Both the position numbers and the translations under genes were made by a program. From an uncultured beta proteobacterium (GTDB lineage Bacteria; Pseudomonadota; Gammaproteobacteria; Burkholderiales; Burkholderiaceae_C): a stretch of 49,171 nt of DNA. Below the pieces are notes generated by a model. That model was not told the DNA's origin and did not search any database. It was given only the letters and a program-made list of their open reading frames with translations. Below, piece by piece: positions 6,257 to 14,703 of this stretch (the stretch's first letter is position 1; each line of letters starts with the position of its first letter). The DNA lies in NCBI GenBank assembly GCA_903914175.1, contig CAIWNX010000056.1:1-49171 (forward strand). Reading direction: 5' to 3'.

Positions 6257-9052
6257 ATGGCCAGCAGCAAGAAATACGTTTTTTCATTTGAAGAGGGTGA
6301 TGGCAAGAACAGGATCCTGCTGGGGGGCAAGGGTGCGAATCTGTGCGAGATGACGCAGATTGGCCTGAATGTGCCGCCCGGCTTTACCGCCACCACCGAC
6401 GCCTGCAATGCCTATCTGGAAAAGAACCAGTTGCCGCCGGGGCTGATGGATGAAATCCGCAGCCACATGACGGCGCTGGAGAAGAAGACCGGCAAGGGTT
6501 TTGGCGATGCCAAGAATCCGCTGCTGATTTCCGTGCGTTCGGGTTCAGCCATGTCCATGCCCGGCATGATGGACACCATCCTCAATCTCGGGCTCAACGA
6601 CGTTTCGCTCAAAGGCCTGATTGCGCTGACCGGCAACGAGCGTTTTGCCTACGATGCTTACCGCCGCTTTATCCAGCTTTTCGGCAAGATTGCACTCAAC
6701 ATCAGCGATGAGCATTTTGACGAACACATGGCGGCCATCAAGCGCAAGTACGGCGCCGCGCAGGATGTGGACCTGCAGACCGAACACCTGAAGGAACTCT
6801 CCAACGAGTTTTTGCACATCATCGAGCAGCACACCGGCAAGCCGTTTCCGCAGGACCCTTACGAGCAGCTTGAAATCTCGGTTGGCGCGGTGTTCCGCTC
6901 CTGGATGGGCAAGCGTGCCGTTGATTACCGCAAACAGTTCCGCATCACCAAGGACCAGGCCAACGGCACCGCCGTCAACATCTGCACCATGGTGTTTGGC
7001 AACATGGGCAACGACTCGGGCACTGGCGTGGGCTTCACGCGCAACCCGGGAACCGGCGAGAACGTGATCTACGGTGAGTACCTGGTCAACGCCCAGGGCG
7101 AGGACGTGGTGGCCGGCATCCGCACACCGAAGGCGATTGCCGAGATGGAGCAGGAGATGCCCGAGATTTACCGTCAGTTGATGACGCTGCACCACCGGCT
7201 TGAATCGCATTACCACGAGGTGCAGGATTTTGAGTTCACGATCGAGAAGGGCATTCTTTATTGCCTGCAAACGCGCAACGGCAAGATGAATGCGCGCGGC
7301 ATGGTGCGCTCTTCGGTCGAGATGTTCCACGAGGGGCTGATCAGCAAGGAGCGCGCGCTGCTGCGCGTTGACCCGGCGGTGCTGGAACAACTGCTGGTGC
7401 CGCAACTGGCGCCCAATTTCCACGGCAAGTCGCTGGCGCAGGGGCTGGCAGCCTCGCCCGGCGCGGCATCGGGCAAGATCGTTTTTGACGCTGACACAGC
7501 CGAAGCGCGTGGCCGTGCCGGCGAAAAAATTATCCTGGTACGCGAAGAAACCAAGCCCGAAGACATTCACGGCTTCTTCCAGGCGCAAGGCATTCTGACC
7601 AGCCGTGGCGGCAAGACCTCGCACGCGGCCGTGGTGGCGCGCGGCATGGGCAAGCCCTGCGTCTCAGGCTGTGAACAGATCGTTATCAACGATGTGTTGC
7701 GCAGCGCGCAGATCGGCGACACCACCTTGCAGGAAGGTGACATCATCACCATCGACGGTGGCAGCGGCCATGTCTACGCCGGCGAAGTGCCGACGGTGGA
7801 GGCTGAATTTTCAGAGGAAATGAACACGCTGCTGCACTGGGCTGACGCGGTCGCCACGCTCAAGGTGATGGGCAACGCCGACACGCCCGAAGATGCGCAG
7901 CGCGCCCGCGAGTTCGGTGCCATGGGCATCGGCCTGTGCCGTACCGAGCGCATGTTCAACAGCACCGACCGCCTGCCGATCGTGCAAGAGATGATTCTGG
8001 CCGAGACGCTGGAGGAGCGTCAGGCCGCGCTGGAGCGCCTGCTGCCAATTCAGCGCTCCGACTTCAAGGGCATCTTCAAAGCCATGAAAGGCCTGCCGGT
8101 GACGGTGCGCCTGCTCGATCCGCCGATGCACGAGTTCCTGCCGACGGCCGCTCAACTCGAGCTTGAAATTGCACACCTGCATCAGTTGCGCGACACCATC
8201 AAGGGTTTGGAAGAACTGCCTGACACGCTCAAACTGCTCAACCCCAAGCTCTATCAGCAGTACGCCGACGGCCTGACCAAGCTGATGGACGGCTTGCACA
8301 CTTTCAAGGATTCGCACCTGGAAGAAGACGTGATCGTGCGCAAGGAGAAGATTCTCAAGAAGGTGCGCGCGCTGTCTGAAGTCAATCCGATGCTGGGCCA
8401 TCGCGGCGTGCGTCTGGGTATCACCTACCCCGAGATCTACTCGATGCAGATCCGCGCCATTCTGGAAGCCGCAGCCCTGTGCGCCAAGGAGGGGCTGGAA
8501 ATCTACCCCGAGATCATGGTGCCGCAGGTGGCAACGGTGGAGGAGCTCAAGCGCATCCACAGCTATGTGCAGCGCATCCGCCAGGAGGTCAAAGCGACGC
8601 ACGGCATCAACGTGCAATTCAAGTTCGGCTCCATGCTCGAAGTGGTACGCGCCTGCATGCGTTCCGGGCGCATGGCCGAGATTGCCGAGTTCTTCTCGTT
8701 CGGCACCAACGACCTGAGCCAGGCCACGTTCTCCTTCAGCCGTGAAGACGCCGAGAACAAGTTCCTGCCTTTCTACAACGAAACCGGCATTCTCGAAGAC
8801 AACCCGTTTGAGGTGCTCGACATCAAGGGCGTTGGCCAGTTGATGAAGATGGCGGTCAAGCAGGGTCGCGAGACCAATCAGGACCTGAAAGTCGGTATCT
8901 GCGGTGAGCACGGCGGGCATCCGGGCTCGATCCACTTCTGCCATTACATCAAGCTCAACTACGTGTCCTGCTCCGGTCCGCGTGTGCCGATTGCGCGTCT
9001 CGCGGCAGCGCAGGCCAAACTGACGGAAGACCAGTACCGCGAACCGGTTTGA
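6257..9052 (+). CDS. ppdK: pyruvate, phosphate dikinase
   Basis: PpdK interconverts pyruvate, ATP and phosphate with phosphoenolpyruvate, AMP and pyrophosphate in the cytoplasm, serving gluconeogenesis or PPi-linked glycolysis. The 931-residue protein shows the N-terminal ATP-grasp region (FEEGDGKNRILLGGKGANL, then SVRSGSAMSMPGMMDTILN), the swivelling phosphohistidine domain with GGKTSHAAVVARGMGKPC (catalytic His456) and the C-terminal TIM barrel with GICGEHGG (Cys882). It is somewhat longer than the roughly 875-residue clostridial enzyme, but all key residues are present. The start at 6257 has AGGGGAAAG in front; a TTG frame extending to 6224 is not needed. No PpdK regulatory protein gene is adjacent. 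A weak hairpin follows at 9060. Confidence 0.97.
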   Translation: MASSKKYVFSFEEGDGKNRILLGGKGANLCEMTQIGLNVPPGFTATTDACNAYLEKNQLPPGLMDEIRSHMTALEKKTGKGFGDAKNPLLISVRSGSAMSMPGMMDTILNLGLNDVSLKGLIALTGNERFAYDAYRRFIQLFGKIALNISDEHFDEHMAAIKRKYGAAQDVDLQTEHLKELSNEFLHIIEQHTGKPFPQDPYEQLEISVGAVFRSWMGKRAVDYRKQFRITKDQANGTAVNICTMVFGNMGNDSGTGVGFTRNPGTGENVIYGEYLVNAQGEDVVAGIRTPKAIAEMEQEMPEIYRQLMTLHHRLESHYHEVQDFEFTIEKGILYCLQTRNGKMNARGMVRSSVEMFHEGLISKERALLRVDPAVLEQLLVPQLAPNFHGKSLAQGLAASPGAASGKIVFDADTAEARGRAGEKIILVREETKPEDIHGFFQAQGILTSRGGKTSHAAVVARGMGKPCVSGCEQIVINDVLRSAQIGDTTLQEGDIITIDGGSGHVYAGEVPTVEAEFSEEMNTLLHWADAVATLKVMGNADTPEDAQRAREFGAMGIGLCRTERMFNSTDRLPIVQEMILAETLEERQAALERLLPIQRSDFKGIFKAMKGLPVTVRLLDPPMHEFLPTAAQLELEIAHLHQLRDTIKGLEELPDTLKLLNPKLYQQYADGLTKLMDGLHTFKDSHLEEDVIVRKEKILKKVRALSEVNPMLGHRGVRLGITYPEIYSMQIRAILEAAALCAKEGLEIYPEIMVPQVATVEELKRIHSYVQRIRQEVKATHGINVQFKFGSMLEVVRACMRSGRMAEIAEFFSFGTNDLSQATFSFSREDAENKFLPFYNETGILEDNPFEVLDIKGVGQLMKMAVKQGRETNQDLKVGICGEHGGHPGSIHFCHYIKLNYVSCSGPRVPIARLAAAQAKLTEDQYREPV

Positions 9053-9059
9053 GTTTGGC

Positions 9060-9088
9060 CCCGTATGAAGCCTTTGGCTTCATACGGG
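9060..9088 (+). terminator. hairpin after ppdK, probable terminator
   Basis: A 13-bp perfect stem (CCCGTATGAAGCC pairing with GGCTTCATACGGG) with a TTT loop begins eight bases after the ppdK stop. No clear T-run follows, so it may be a 3' stabilising hairpin or a weak terminator rather than a strong intrinsic one. Confidence 0.6.
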
Positions 9089-9099
9089 CCAGCCTTAGC

Positions 9100-9185
9100 T
9101 TGTCATCCCGGGCTTGACCCGGGATCCATGACTTCTGCCAGTGCCATGTGAACCCTGGATTGCGGATCAGGTCCGCAATGACAAC
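9100..9185. repeat. dispersed two-hairpin repeat, copy C
   Basis: Full-length copy in the opposite orientation to copies A and B: TTGTCAT, hairpin CCCGGGCTTGACCCGGG, a linker with GCCAGTGCCATGTG, hairpin ATTGCGGATCAGGTCCGCAAT, then GACAAC. It lies between the convergent ppdK and peroxiredoxin genes, where it could end transcription from either side. Confidence 0.88.
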
Positions 9186-9214
9186 GAAGAAGTGACCTCG
9201 CGTGGCGCCGACTT

Positions 9215-9769
9215 TTACTGCGGCGTGCTGGCGCGCCAGGTTTGCACCGCCTTGAGCGTGTTCTCCACATGCTGGTCCGGGCTCAGGCTGGAGAAAACGT
9301 AAAGCACCTTGCCTTGCGGGCTGATGACGTAGGAAATTCGGTCTGCCATGTCGGGCTTGACCCACAGGGCGGCGTCGTATTGCTTCATGATGCGCGCGCC
9401 GTAGTCGGCGGCCACGGCAAACTTGTCGCGGCAGGCCTCGACCGAGAATTTTTTCAGGGTTTCAATCTCGTCGTTTGAAATGCCGACCACGGTGGCGCCC
9501 AGCGCATTGAACTTCGGCGTGGCTTCGGCAAAATTGTGCGCTTCGATTGTGCAGCCGCTGGTAAAGGCTTTCGGGTAGAAGTACAGCACCACCGGCCCCT
9601 TCTTCAGGGTGTCTGCCAGTGAAAATTTGAAGGGCTGACCGGCACGTGCGGCGTCGGTTGTGAAATCAGGCGCCGGCGCACCCACGGCCAGGGCCGCCAG
9701 TGCGTTGCTGCCAGCAGTTGCCAGAACCAGGGACGTGATGGCCGACAGGAGCGGGTGCTTGAGTTTCAT
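9215..9769 (-). CDS. exported peroxiredoxin (AhpC/TSA, Bcp-like)
   Basis: This 184-residue thiol peroxidase of the AhpC/TSA family carries a signal peptide (first 25 or so residues, ending near NALAALA) and should act in the periplasm against peroxides. The core shows APAPDFT near the mature N-terminus, the VVLYFYPKAFTSGCTIE active site with the peroxidatic Cys, and VVGISNDE. The usual Thr-Pro-Gly-Cys is Thr-Ser-Gly-Cys here. A second Cys in SVEACRDKF may act as the resolving residue. The start at 9769 is chosen because the signal peptide begins there; an in-frame start at 9811 would put 14 polar residues in front of it. It stands alone between two dispersed repeats. Confidence 0.87.
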   Translation of the reverse strand: MKLKHPLLSAITSLVLATAGSNALAALAVGAPAPDFTTDAARAGQPFKFSLADTLKKGPVVLYFYPKAFTSGCTIEAHNFAEATPKFNALGATVVGISNDEIETLKKFSVEACRDKFAVAADYGARIMKQYDAALWVKPDMADRISYVISPQGKVLYVFSSLSPDQHVENTLKAVQTWRASTPQ

Positions 9770-9848
9770 AGCATTGATCCGAATGAATGGTGAGCGATCA
9801 CGGTAACTCAAACGGCAATACCCGCTCTGCTTCGCGGGTAATCAGGGT

Positions 9849-9926
9849 TGTCATGCCGGACTCCGATCCGGCATCCAGTGCCAGGCGCACCATGGATTGC
9901 GGATCAAGATAGGTCCGCAATGACAG
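9849..9926. repeat. dispersed two-hairpin repeat, copy D (diverged)
   Basis: TTGTCAT is followed by a changed first hairpin (GCCGGACTCCGATCCGGC), the linker with CCAGTGCCAGGCGCACC, and the second hairpin ATTGCGGATC...GGTCCGCAAT with a 5-base enlarged loop, ending TGACAG. Compensated changes on both arms keep the stems paired. It lies downstream of the minus-strand PaaK-like gene. Confidence 0.82.
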
Positions 9927-9934
9927 TGTCAAAC

Positions 9935-11194
9935 TCAGCTGTAGCTGCGCGCGTCCTCGATCACCTTGCCGTCATTGGGCAGGCTGCCCGGCAGCAGGAA
10001 CTCAACCGTACCGCGCAGTTTGGTGATGTCGCGGATGGCTTCTCCGATTTTGGTGGCCAGCGCATCCGGGCCACCGCAGGCGGTCTCGACCTTGAGCGTC
10101 ATGGTGTCGTTGGCCATGGCGCCGGTGACGACCAGGCGCGCGCGCGCCACTTCGGGGAAGCGTTTGACGATGTCGGCCACCTGGCCCGGATGCACGAACA
10201 TGCCGCGGATCTTGGTGGTCTGGTCAGCGCGCCCCATCCAGCCCTTGATGCGCAGGTTGGTGCGCCCGGTTGGGCATGGCCCCGGCAGAACGGCCGAGAG
10301 GTCGCCAGTGCCAAAGCGGATCAGCGGGTAACAGGTGTTCAGCGTTGTCACCACGACTTCACCGACCTCGCCTGGCGCGACCGGGTCACCGGTGCCTGGA
10401 CGTACGATTTCGACGATCACACCCTCGTCGATTACCAGTCCTTCACGCGCCGCGGTCTCGTAGGCAATGGAGCCGACGTCAGCCGTGGCATAGCACTGGT
10501 AGCCGGCAACGCCGCGCTCGGCAAACCAGTCGCGCAGCGAGGGCGGAAAGGCCTCGCCGCCAAACATGGCCTTGGTGACGCTGGGCAGGGACACGCCCAT
10601 CTCGGCGGCTTTGTCCAGAATGATCTTGAGAAAACTCGGCGTGCCGATGTAACCGGCTGGCCGCAGTTCGGCCATGGTCTGGACCTGTTGTTCGGTCTGG
10701 CCGGTACCGCCGGCAAACACGGTGCAGCCCATGGCATGGGCGCCCGATTCCATCATCGAGCCGGCGGGCACAAAGTGGTAGCTGAAGCAGTTGTGGATCA
10801 GTTCGCCCGGGCGAAAGCCGGCAGCGAAGATGGCGCGTGCCATGCGCCAGTAGTCTTTGGCTGCGCCCTCGGGCTCATAAATGGGACCGGGGCTGGAAAA
10901 GATGCGTGGCATCTGCGCGCCGTAGCCGACGGCTGCGAAACCGCCGAAGACATCGGCGCCGCCATTGGCACGGCCCGCCTGTTGGCGTTCCAGCAACTCG
11001 TGCTTGCGTGTCACCGGCAGACCGGCCAGCGCTTGGCGAGTGCTGACGCTGGCAGGGTCAACGTCTTTCAGGATTTGCTGCAAGGCTGGGGAAGATTTTT
11101 TGGCATGGGCGACTTGACCCGGCAAAGCCGCCATCAAGGCCGCTTCACGGGTGGCGCTGTCGCGCGTCTCCAACGCATCGAAATAGTCAGACAT
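9935..11194 (-). CDS. phenylacetate-CoA ligase (PaaK)-like adenylate-forming enzyme
   Basis: This 419-residue enzyme resembles PaaK-type aryl-CoA ligases, which activate an acid with ATP and CoA in the cytoplasm. Visible family blocks are the central FSSPGPIYEPEG, TPSFLKIILDKA, a MFGGEAFPP strand, the GEVGEVVVTTLN region, LIRFGTGD and the C-terminal GRADQTTKIRGMFVHPGQV. The start at 11194 has AAGGAAG six bases upstream. It is the last gene of the Liv transporter unit, 57 bases after livF. The acid it activates cannot be read from sequence; an aromatic or aryl-aliphatic acid is a reasonable guess from the family and context. Confidence 0.85.
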   Translation of the reverse strand: MSDYFDALETRDSATREAALMAALPGQVAHAKKSSPALQQILKDVDPASVSTRQALAGLPVTRKHELLERQQAGRANGGADVFGGFAAVGYGAQMPRIFSSPGPIYEPEGAAKDYWRMARAIFAAGFRPGELIHNCFSYHFVPAGSMMESGAHAMGCTVFAGGTGQTEQQVQTMAELRPAGYIGTPSFLKIILDKAAEMGVSLPSVTKAMFGGEAFPPSLRDWFAERGVAGYQCYATADVGSIAYETAAREGLVIDEGVIVEIVRPGTGDPVAPGEVGEVVVTTLNTCYPLIRFGTGDLSAVLPGPCPTGRTNLRIKGWMGRADQTTKIRGMFVHPGQVADIVKRFPEVARARLVVTGAMANDTMTLKVETACGGPDALATKIGEAIRDITKLRGTVEFLLPGSLPNDGKVIEDARSYS

Positions 11195-11251
11195 ATCTTT
11201 CTTCCTTTGAGGCAGTCCGTGCTGCCGTGCCAAACCGTTGGGTGTAAAAAA

Positions 11252-12061
11252 TCAGGCGAGCCAGCGTTTGCGGCGCTTGTAACTCTTGACGTCCTTGAAG
11301 CTCTTGCGCTCACCACCACCGACGCCCAGGTAGAACTCCTTGACGTCCTCGTTATTGGCCAGATCGTTGGCGGCGCCGTCCATCACGACGCGGCCCGACT
11401 CCATGATGTAGCCGTAGTCGGCGTACTTCAAGGCCATGTTGGTGTTCTGTTCCGCCAGCAGGAAGGTGACTTTTTCCTTGATGTTGAGGTCCTTCACGAT
11501 CTCGAACACTTCTTCCACGATCTGCGGTGCCAGACCCATCGACGGTTCGTCGAGCAGCACCATGCTGGGGTTTGCCATCAGGGCGCGGCCGATGGCGCAC
11601 ATCTGCAGCTCACCGCCCGAGGTGTAGGCGGCCTGGCTGGTGCGCCGTGTCTTCAGACGCGGAAAGTAGGTGTAGACCTTTTCCAGGTTGCGTGCGATCT
11701 CGGCCTTGTCCTTGCGCGTGTAGCCGCCAGTGAGCAGGTTCTCTTCGATGGTCAGGTGTGCAAAGCAATGCCGCCCTTCCATCACCTGCACCACGCCGCG
11801 CTGCACCAGATCAGCCGGTGTCAGGTTTTCGATGCGCTCGCCGCGCAACTCGATCGAGCCTTTGGTCACTTCACCGCGCTCACCCTGCAGCAGATTCGAT
11901 ATCGCGCGCAAAGTTGTGGTCTTGCCGGCACCGTTGCCACCCAGGATGGCCACGATCTTGCCTTCGGGCACGTTGAGCGAGACGCCCTTGAGCACCAGAA
12001 TGACGTGGTTGTAAATGACTTCGATGCCATTGACGTTGAGAACGATGTTTGTGGGTTCCAT
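11252..12061 (-). CDS. livF: branched-chain-type ABC transporter ATPase LivF
   Basis: This 269-residue ABC ATPase is the LivF-type subunit of a HAAT family importer. The Walker A is GGNGAGKTT (about residues 41-49), Walker B is MVLLDEPS and the switch His region is read as AEQN. The ABC signature is TSGGELQM rather than the usual LSGGEQQ. The C-terminus carries a basic tail of some 20 residues (KSFKDVKSYKRRKRWLA), making it longer than typical LivF of about 235 residues. The start at 12061 is preferred over one at 12121 because it matches family N-termini. A dispersed repeat separates it from the binding protein gene, so its level may differ from that of the upstream genes. Confidence 0.9.
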   Translation of the reverse strand: MEPTNIVLNVNGIEVIYNHVILVLKGVSLNVPEGKIVAILGGNGAGKTTTLRAISNLLQGERGEVTKGSIELRGERIENLTPADLVQRGVVQVMEGRHCFAHLTIEENLLTGGYTRKDKAEIARNLEKVYTYFPRLKTRRTSQAAYTSGGELQMCAIGRALMANPSMVLLDEPSMGLAPQIVEEVFEIVKDLNIKEKVTFLLAEQNTNMALKYADYGYIMESGRVVMDGAANDLANNEDVKEFYLGVGGGERKSFKDVKSYKRRKRWLA

Positions 12062-12133
12062 AGCGTTTTTACCTTTACCAATCGGAAGCACTGCACGCAG
12101 TGCTTCGGGTTGGACTGTCATTGCCTGCTTGGT

Positions 12134-12192
12134 TTGTCATCCCGGGCCTGACCCGGGATCCATGGATTGCGGATCAGATCCGCAATGACAAA
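12134..12192. repeat. dispersed two-hairpin repeat, copy E, inside the liv unit
   Basis: A compact copy: TTTGTCAT, hairpin CCCGGGCCTGACCCGGG, a short ATCCATGG linker, hairpin ATTGCGGATCAGATCCGCAAT and GACAAA. A partial echo (CGGGAATGACAAA) follows at 12201-12213. It sits between the stop of the binding-protein gene and the start of livF within one transcription unit. Confidence 0.9.
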
Positions 12193-12217
12193 CTAACAAG
12201 CGGGAATGACAAATCGA

Positions 12218-13531
12218 TCAGGACTGGCAGTCCGCTGCAACGCGGCGTGTCATCTTCTTGTCGGCCAGGTATTTCTCGCCGCCTTCCTTGATCATGGGCT
12301 TCAAGATCTGCTCATCGGCCTGATACCAGTCAGAGGATGGTGCCCACTTGGCGCCGTCCCAGTCCTGGATGCGAGCCCAGGTCGAGCCCATGTGATCCTG
12401 GCAGGATGAACTGAGCGGGCGAATCACGCCGTTGAAGCCCAGGGCGTCGAGTTTCTTCTGGTCGAGTGCCAGATTTTCCAGGCCCCAACGGATTTGCTCG
12501 GTGGTCATGACCTTGCCTTTGCCAAAGCGCTCCTGTGCACGGCGTACGGCTTCCACCGACAGCATCGAGATCACAACACCACGGGTGTACAGCACTGCGC
12601 CGACATCGTCCTTCGGGCCCGAGCCCTGGCCCTTGGCATGGACGAATTTCAGGATGTCTTGCATGACTTTGGGTTGCTGACCTGAGCTGTGCATGGCCAG
12701 CGCGTGGTAGCCCTTGGCACCGGCACCGACGTCCTTGACGTCCGGCTCAGCACCCGCCCACCAGACACCGTACATCTTGTCGCGCGGGTAGCCGGTGGCT
12801 TGCGCTTCTTTCAGCGCCGTCGAATTCATCACACCCCAGCCCCACAGCAACACATAGTCAGGCTTGGATTGACGCACTTGCAGCCAGGTCGCTTTTTGCT
12901 CCACGCCGGGTGCGGTCACAGGCAACAACTGCAACTCGAAACCGTGCATCTTGGAGCGCTCCTGCAGCAGCGGGATCGGCTCTTTGCCAAACGGACTGTC
13001 GTGGTAGACCAGCGTAATCTTCTTGCCCTTGAGTTTGTCCACGCCGCCCAGGCTCTTGCCAATGTGCTGGATCAGGATGTCGGAGCCGGTCCAGTAGCTG
13101 CCCAACAAGGGGAAGTTCCACTTGAAGGCCATGCCGTCCTGCGCGACCGACAGGCCGTAGCCAACGGTCAGCAGGGGAATCTTGTCGCCCGGTGCTTTTT
13201 CGGTCAGGGCAAAGGTGATGCCGGTGCTCTGCGGGTCAATCATGGTGACGCCGGGGCGGCTCTTCAGACGCTCGTAGCATTCCACGCCGCGGTCGGTTGC
13301 ATAGGCGGTTTCGCATTCCTCGAAGGTAATCTTCACGCCGTTGATGCCGCCATCGCGTGCGTTGACCATCTTGAGATAGTCCTGCTTGCCGTCAGCCCAT
13401 GGGATGCCGTTCGGGGCATAGGCGCCAGTGCGGTAGGACAGTAGCGGAAAGAACTGCTCCTTGGCCTGCGCGAATGCCGTTGATCCAACGGCCGCAATCA
13501 AGGCTGCCGCTGCCAGATTTCTAATTTTCAT
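12218..13531 (-). CDS. ABC transporter periplasmic substrate-binding protein (Liv/HAAT type)
   Basis: This 437-residue periplasmic binding protein feeds the LivHMGF membrane complex. It has a signal peptide of about 24 residues ending in STAFAQA and a type I periplasmic fold with the MIDPQSTGITFALTEKAPGDKIPLLTVGYG block and WLQVRQSKPDYVLLWGWGVMN. It is longer than LivK/LivJ (about 370 residues) and belongs to the subgroup found with acyl-CoA or aryl-CoA ligases, so its ligand is probably an organic acid rather than leucine. The start at 13531 has CAGGAG at good spacing. It follows livM by 72 bases. Confidence 0.88.
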   Translation of the reverse strand: MKIRNLAAAALIAAVGSTAFAQAKEQFFPLLSYRTGAYAPNGIPWADGKQDYLKMVNARDGGINGVKITFEECETAYATDRGVECYERLKSRPGVTMIDPQSTGITFALTEKAPGDKIPLLTVGYGLSVAQDGMAFKWNFPLLGSYWTGSDILIQHIGKSLGGVDKLKGKKITLVYHDSPFGKEPIPLLQERSKMHGFELQLLPVTAPGVEQKATWLQVRQSKPDYVLLWGWGVMNSTALKEAQATGYPRDKMYGVWWAGAEPDVKDVGAGAKGYHALAMHSSGQQPKVMQDILKFVHAKGQGSGPKDDVGAVLYTRGVVISMLSVEAVRRAQERFGKGKVMTTEQIRWGLENLALDQKKLDALGFNGVIRPLSSSCQDHMGSTWARIQDWDGAKWAPSSDWYQADEQILKPMIKEGGEKYLADKKMTRRVAADCQS

Positions 13532-13603
13532 GCTTGTCTCCTGAGTGGATAGCACCGGGGGTGCTTGGGTTAACGAACGAATAACTACTGACGGAAAACG
13601 TTT

Positions 13604-14680
13604 TCAATGCGGGAATGGCCATAGACGCAACTTCTGCTTGCCGATCGACCACAACTTGGCCAGGCCGTGCGGTTCCACAATCAGGAACCAGACGATCAGG
13701 GCGCCGAAGATGATCAGTTCAGCGTGCGAGGTCACTGCCGTCGAAATCGTAAGGCCCACCACAGCGCCGATCACAGGCAGGAACTGATTCAGGGCAATCG
13801 GCAGGACCACGATGAAGGCGGCGCCGAAGAAAGCGCCCATGATGGAACCCATGCCGCCGATGATGACCATGAACAGCAGCTTGAATGAGAGGTCGACCGA
13901 GAATGCGGCCGGCTCCCAGGCGCCGAGATAAATGAAGCCCCACAGTGCGCCAGCGACGCCGATGATGAAGGAACTCACGGCAAAGGCGGTGAGCTTGGCG
14001 TACATCGGGCGAATGCCGATCACGGCGGCTGCCACGTCCATGTCGCGGATCGCCATCCACTCGCGGCCGATGGCCGAGCGCACCAGGTTCTTGCACAGCA
14101 GTGCCAGCACCACCAGAATCGACAGACAGAACAGGTACTTGGAGAGCGGGGAATCGATGGGCATACCGAATACCTGCAGACCGTTAACCGAGACTGAGCC
14201 CGACGTGGATTCGTTGGTAAACCATTTGATGCGCAGGAACATCCAGTCGCTGAAGAACTGTGCTGCCAGTGTCGCCACCGCCAGGTACAGACCCTTGACG
14301 CGCAGACTCGGCAGCCCGAACAGAATGCCGAAAGCACTGGAACACAGGCCGCCCAGAATCAGCGCGGGGATCAGTGGCATGTTCGGAATCCGGACAAAGA
14401 AATTGAAGGCGGCGTAGGCGCCGACCGCCATGAAAGCGCCGGACCCCAGCGAGATCTGGCCACAGTAGCCAACCAGGATGTTCACGCCCAAGGCAGCCAG
14501 CGCCATGATCAGGAACGGGATAAAGATGGCGCGGTACATGTAGCCGCTGGTCAGCATGGGCACCACGATGTAGGCGGCTGCGATCAGCAGCAGAATCGCC
14601 CAGCGGTCCTGCGCAATCGGAAAGATCTGCTGGTCAGCACGATAAGTTGTTTTGAACTGGCCGTTTTCTCTGTAGAACAT
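13604..14680 (-). CDS. livM: branched-chain-type ABC transporter permease LivM
   Basis: This 358-residue inner-membrane permease has roughly nine to ten hydrophobic segments. It carries the LivM signature stretch NILVGYCGQISLGSGAFMAVGAYA, the cytoplasmic coupling region around VRSAIGREWMAIRDMDVAAAVIGI and the GGMGSIMGAFFGAAF helix. The N-terminus has about 25 extra polar residues before the first helix. It pairs with LivH to form the translocation pore and lies 23 bases after livH. Confidence 0.92.
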   Translation of the reverse strand: MFYRENGQFKTTYRADQQIFPIAQDRWAILLLIAAAYIVVPMLTSGYMYRAIFIPFLIMALAALGVNILVGYCGQISLGSGAFMAVGAYAAFNFFVRIPNMPLIPALILGGLCSSAFGILFGLPSLRVKGLYLAVATLAAQFFSDWMFLRIKWFTNESTSGSVSVNGLQVFGMPIDSPLSKYLFCLSILVVLALLCKNLVRSAIGREWMAIRDMDVAAAVIGIRPMYAKLTAFAVSSFIIGVAGALWGFIYLGAWEPAAFSVDLSFKLLFMVIIGGMGSIMGAFFGAAFIVVLPIALNQFLPVIGAVVGLTISTAVTSHAELIIFGALIVWFLIVEPHGLAKLWSIGKQKLRLWPFPH

Positions 14681-14703
14681 GATGTTTCTTTTCTTGGTTG
14701 CGG

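Noticed and set aside
9848-12151. 767-codon plus-strand open frame antisense to the PaaK-like and livF genes
   Set aside because: Composition is that of a GC-rich shadow frame; the minus strand holds two well-recognised proteins with ribosome sites and conserved motifs.
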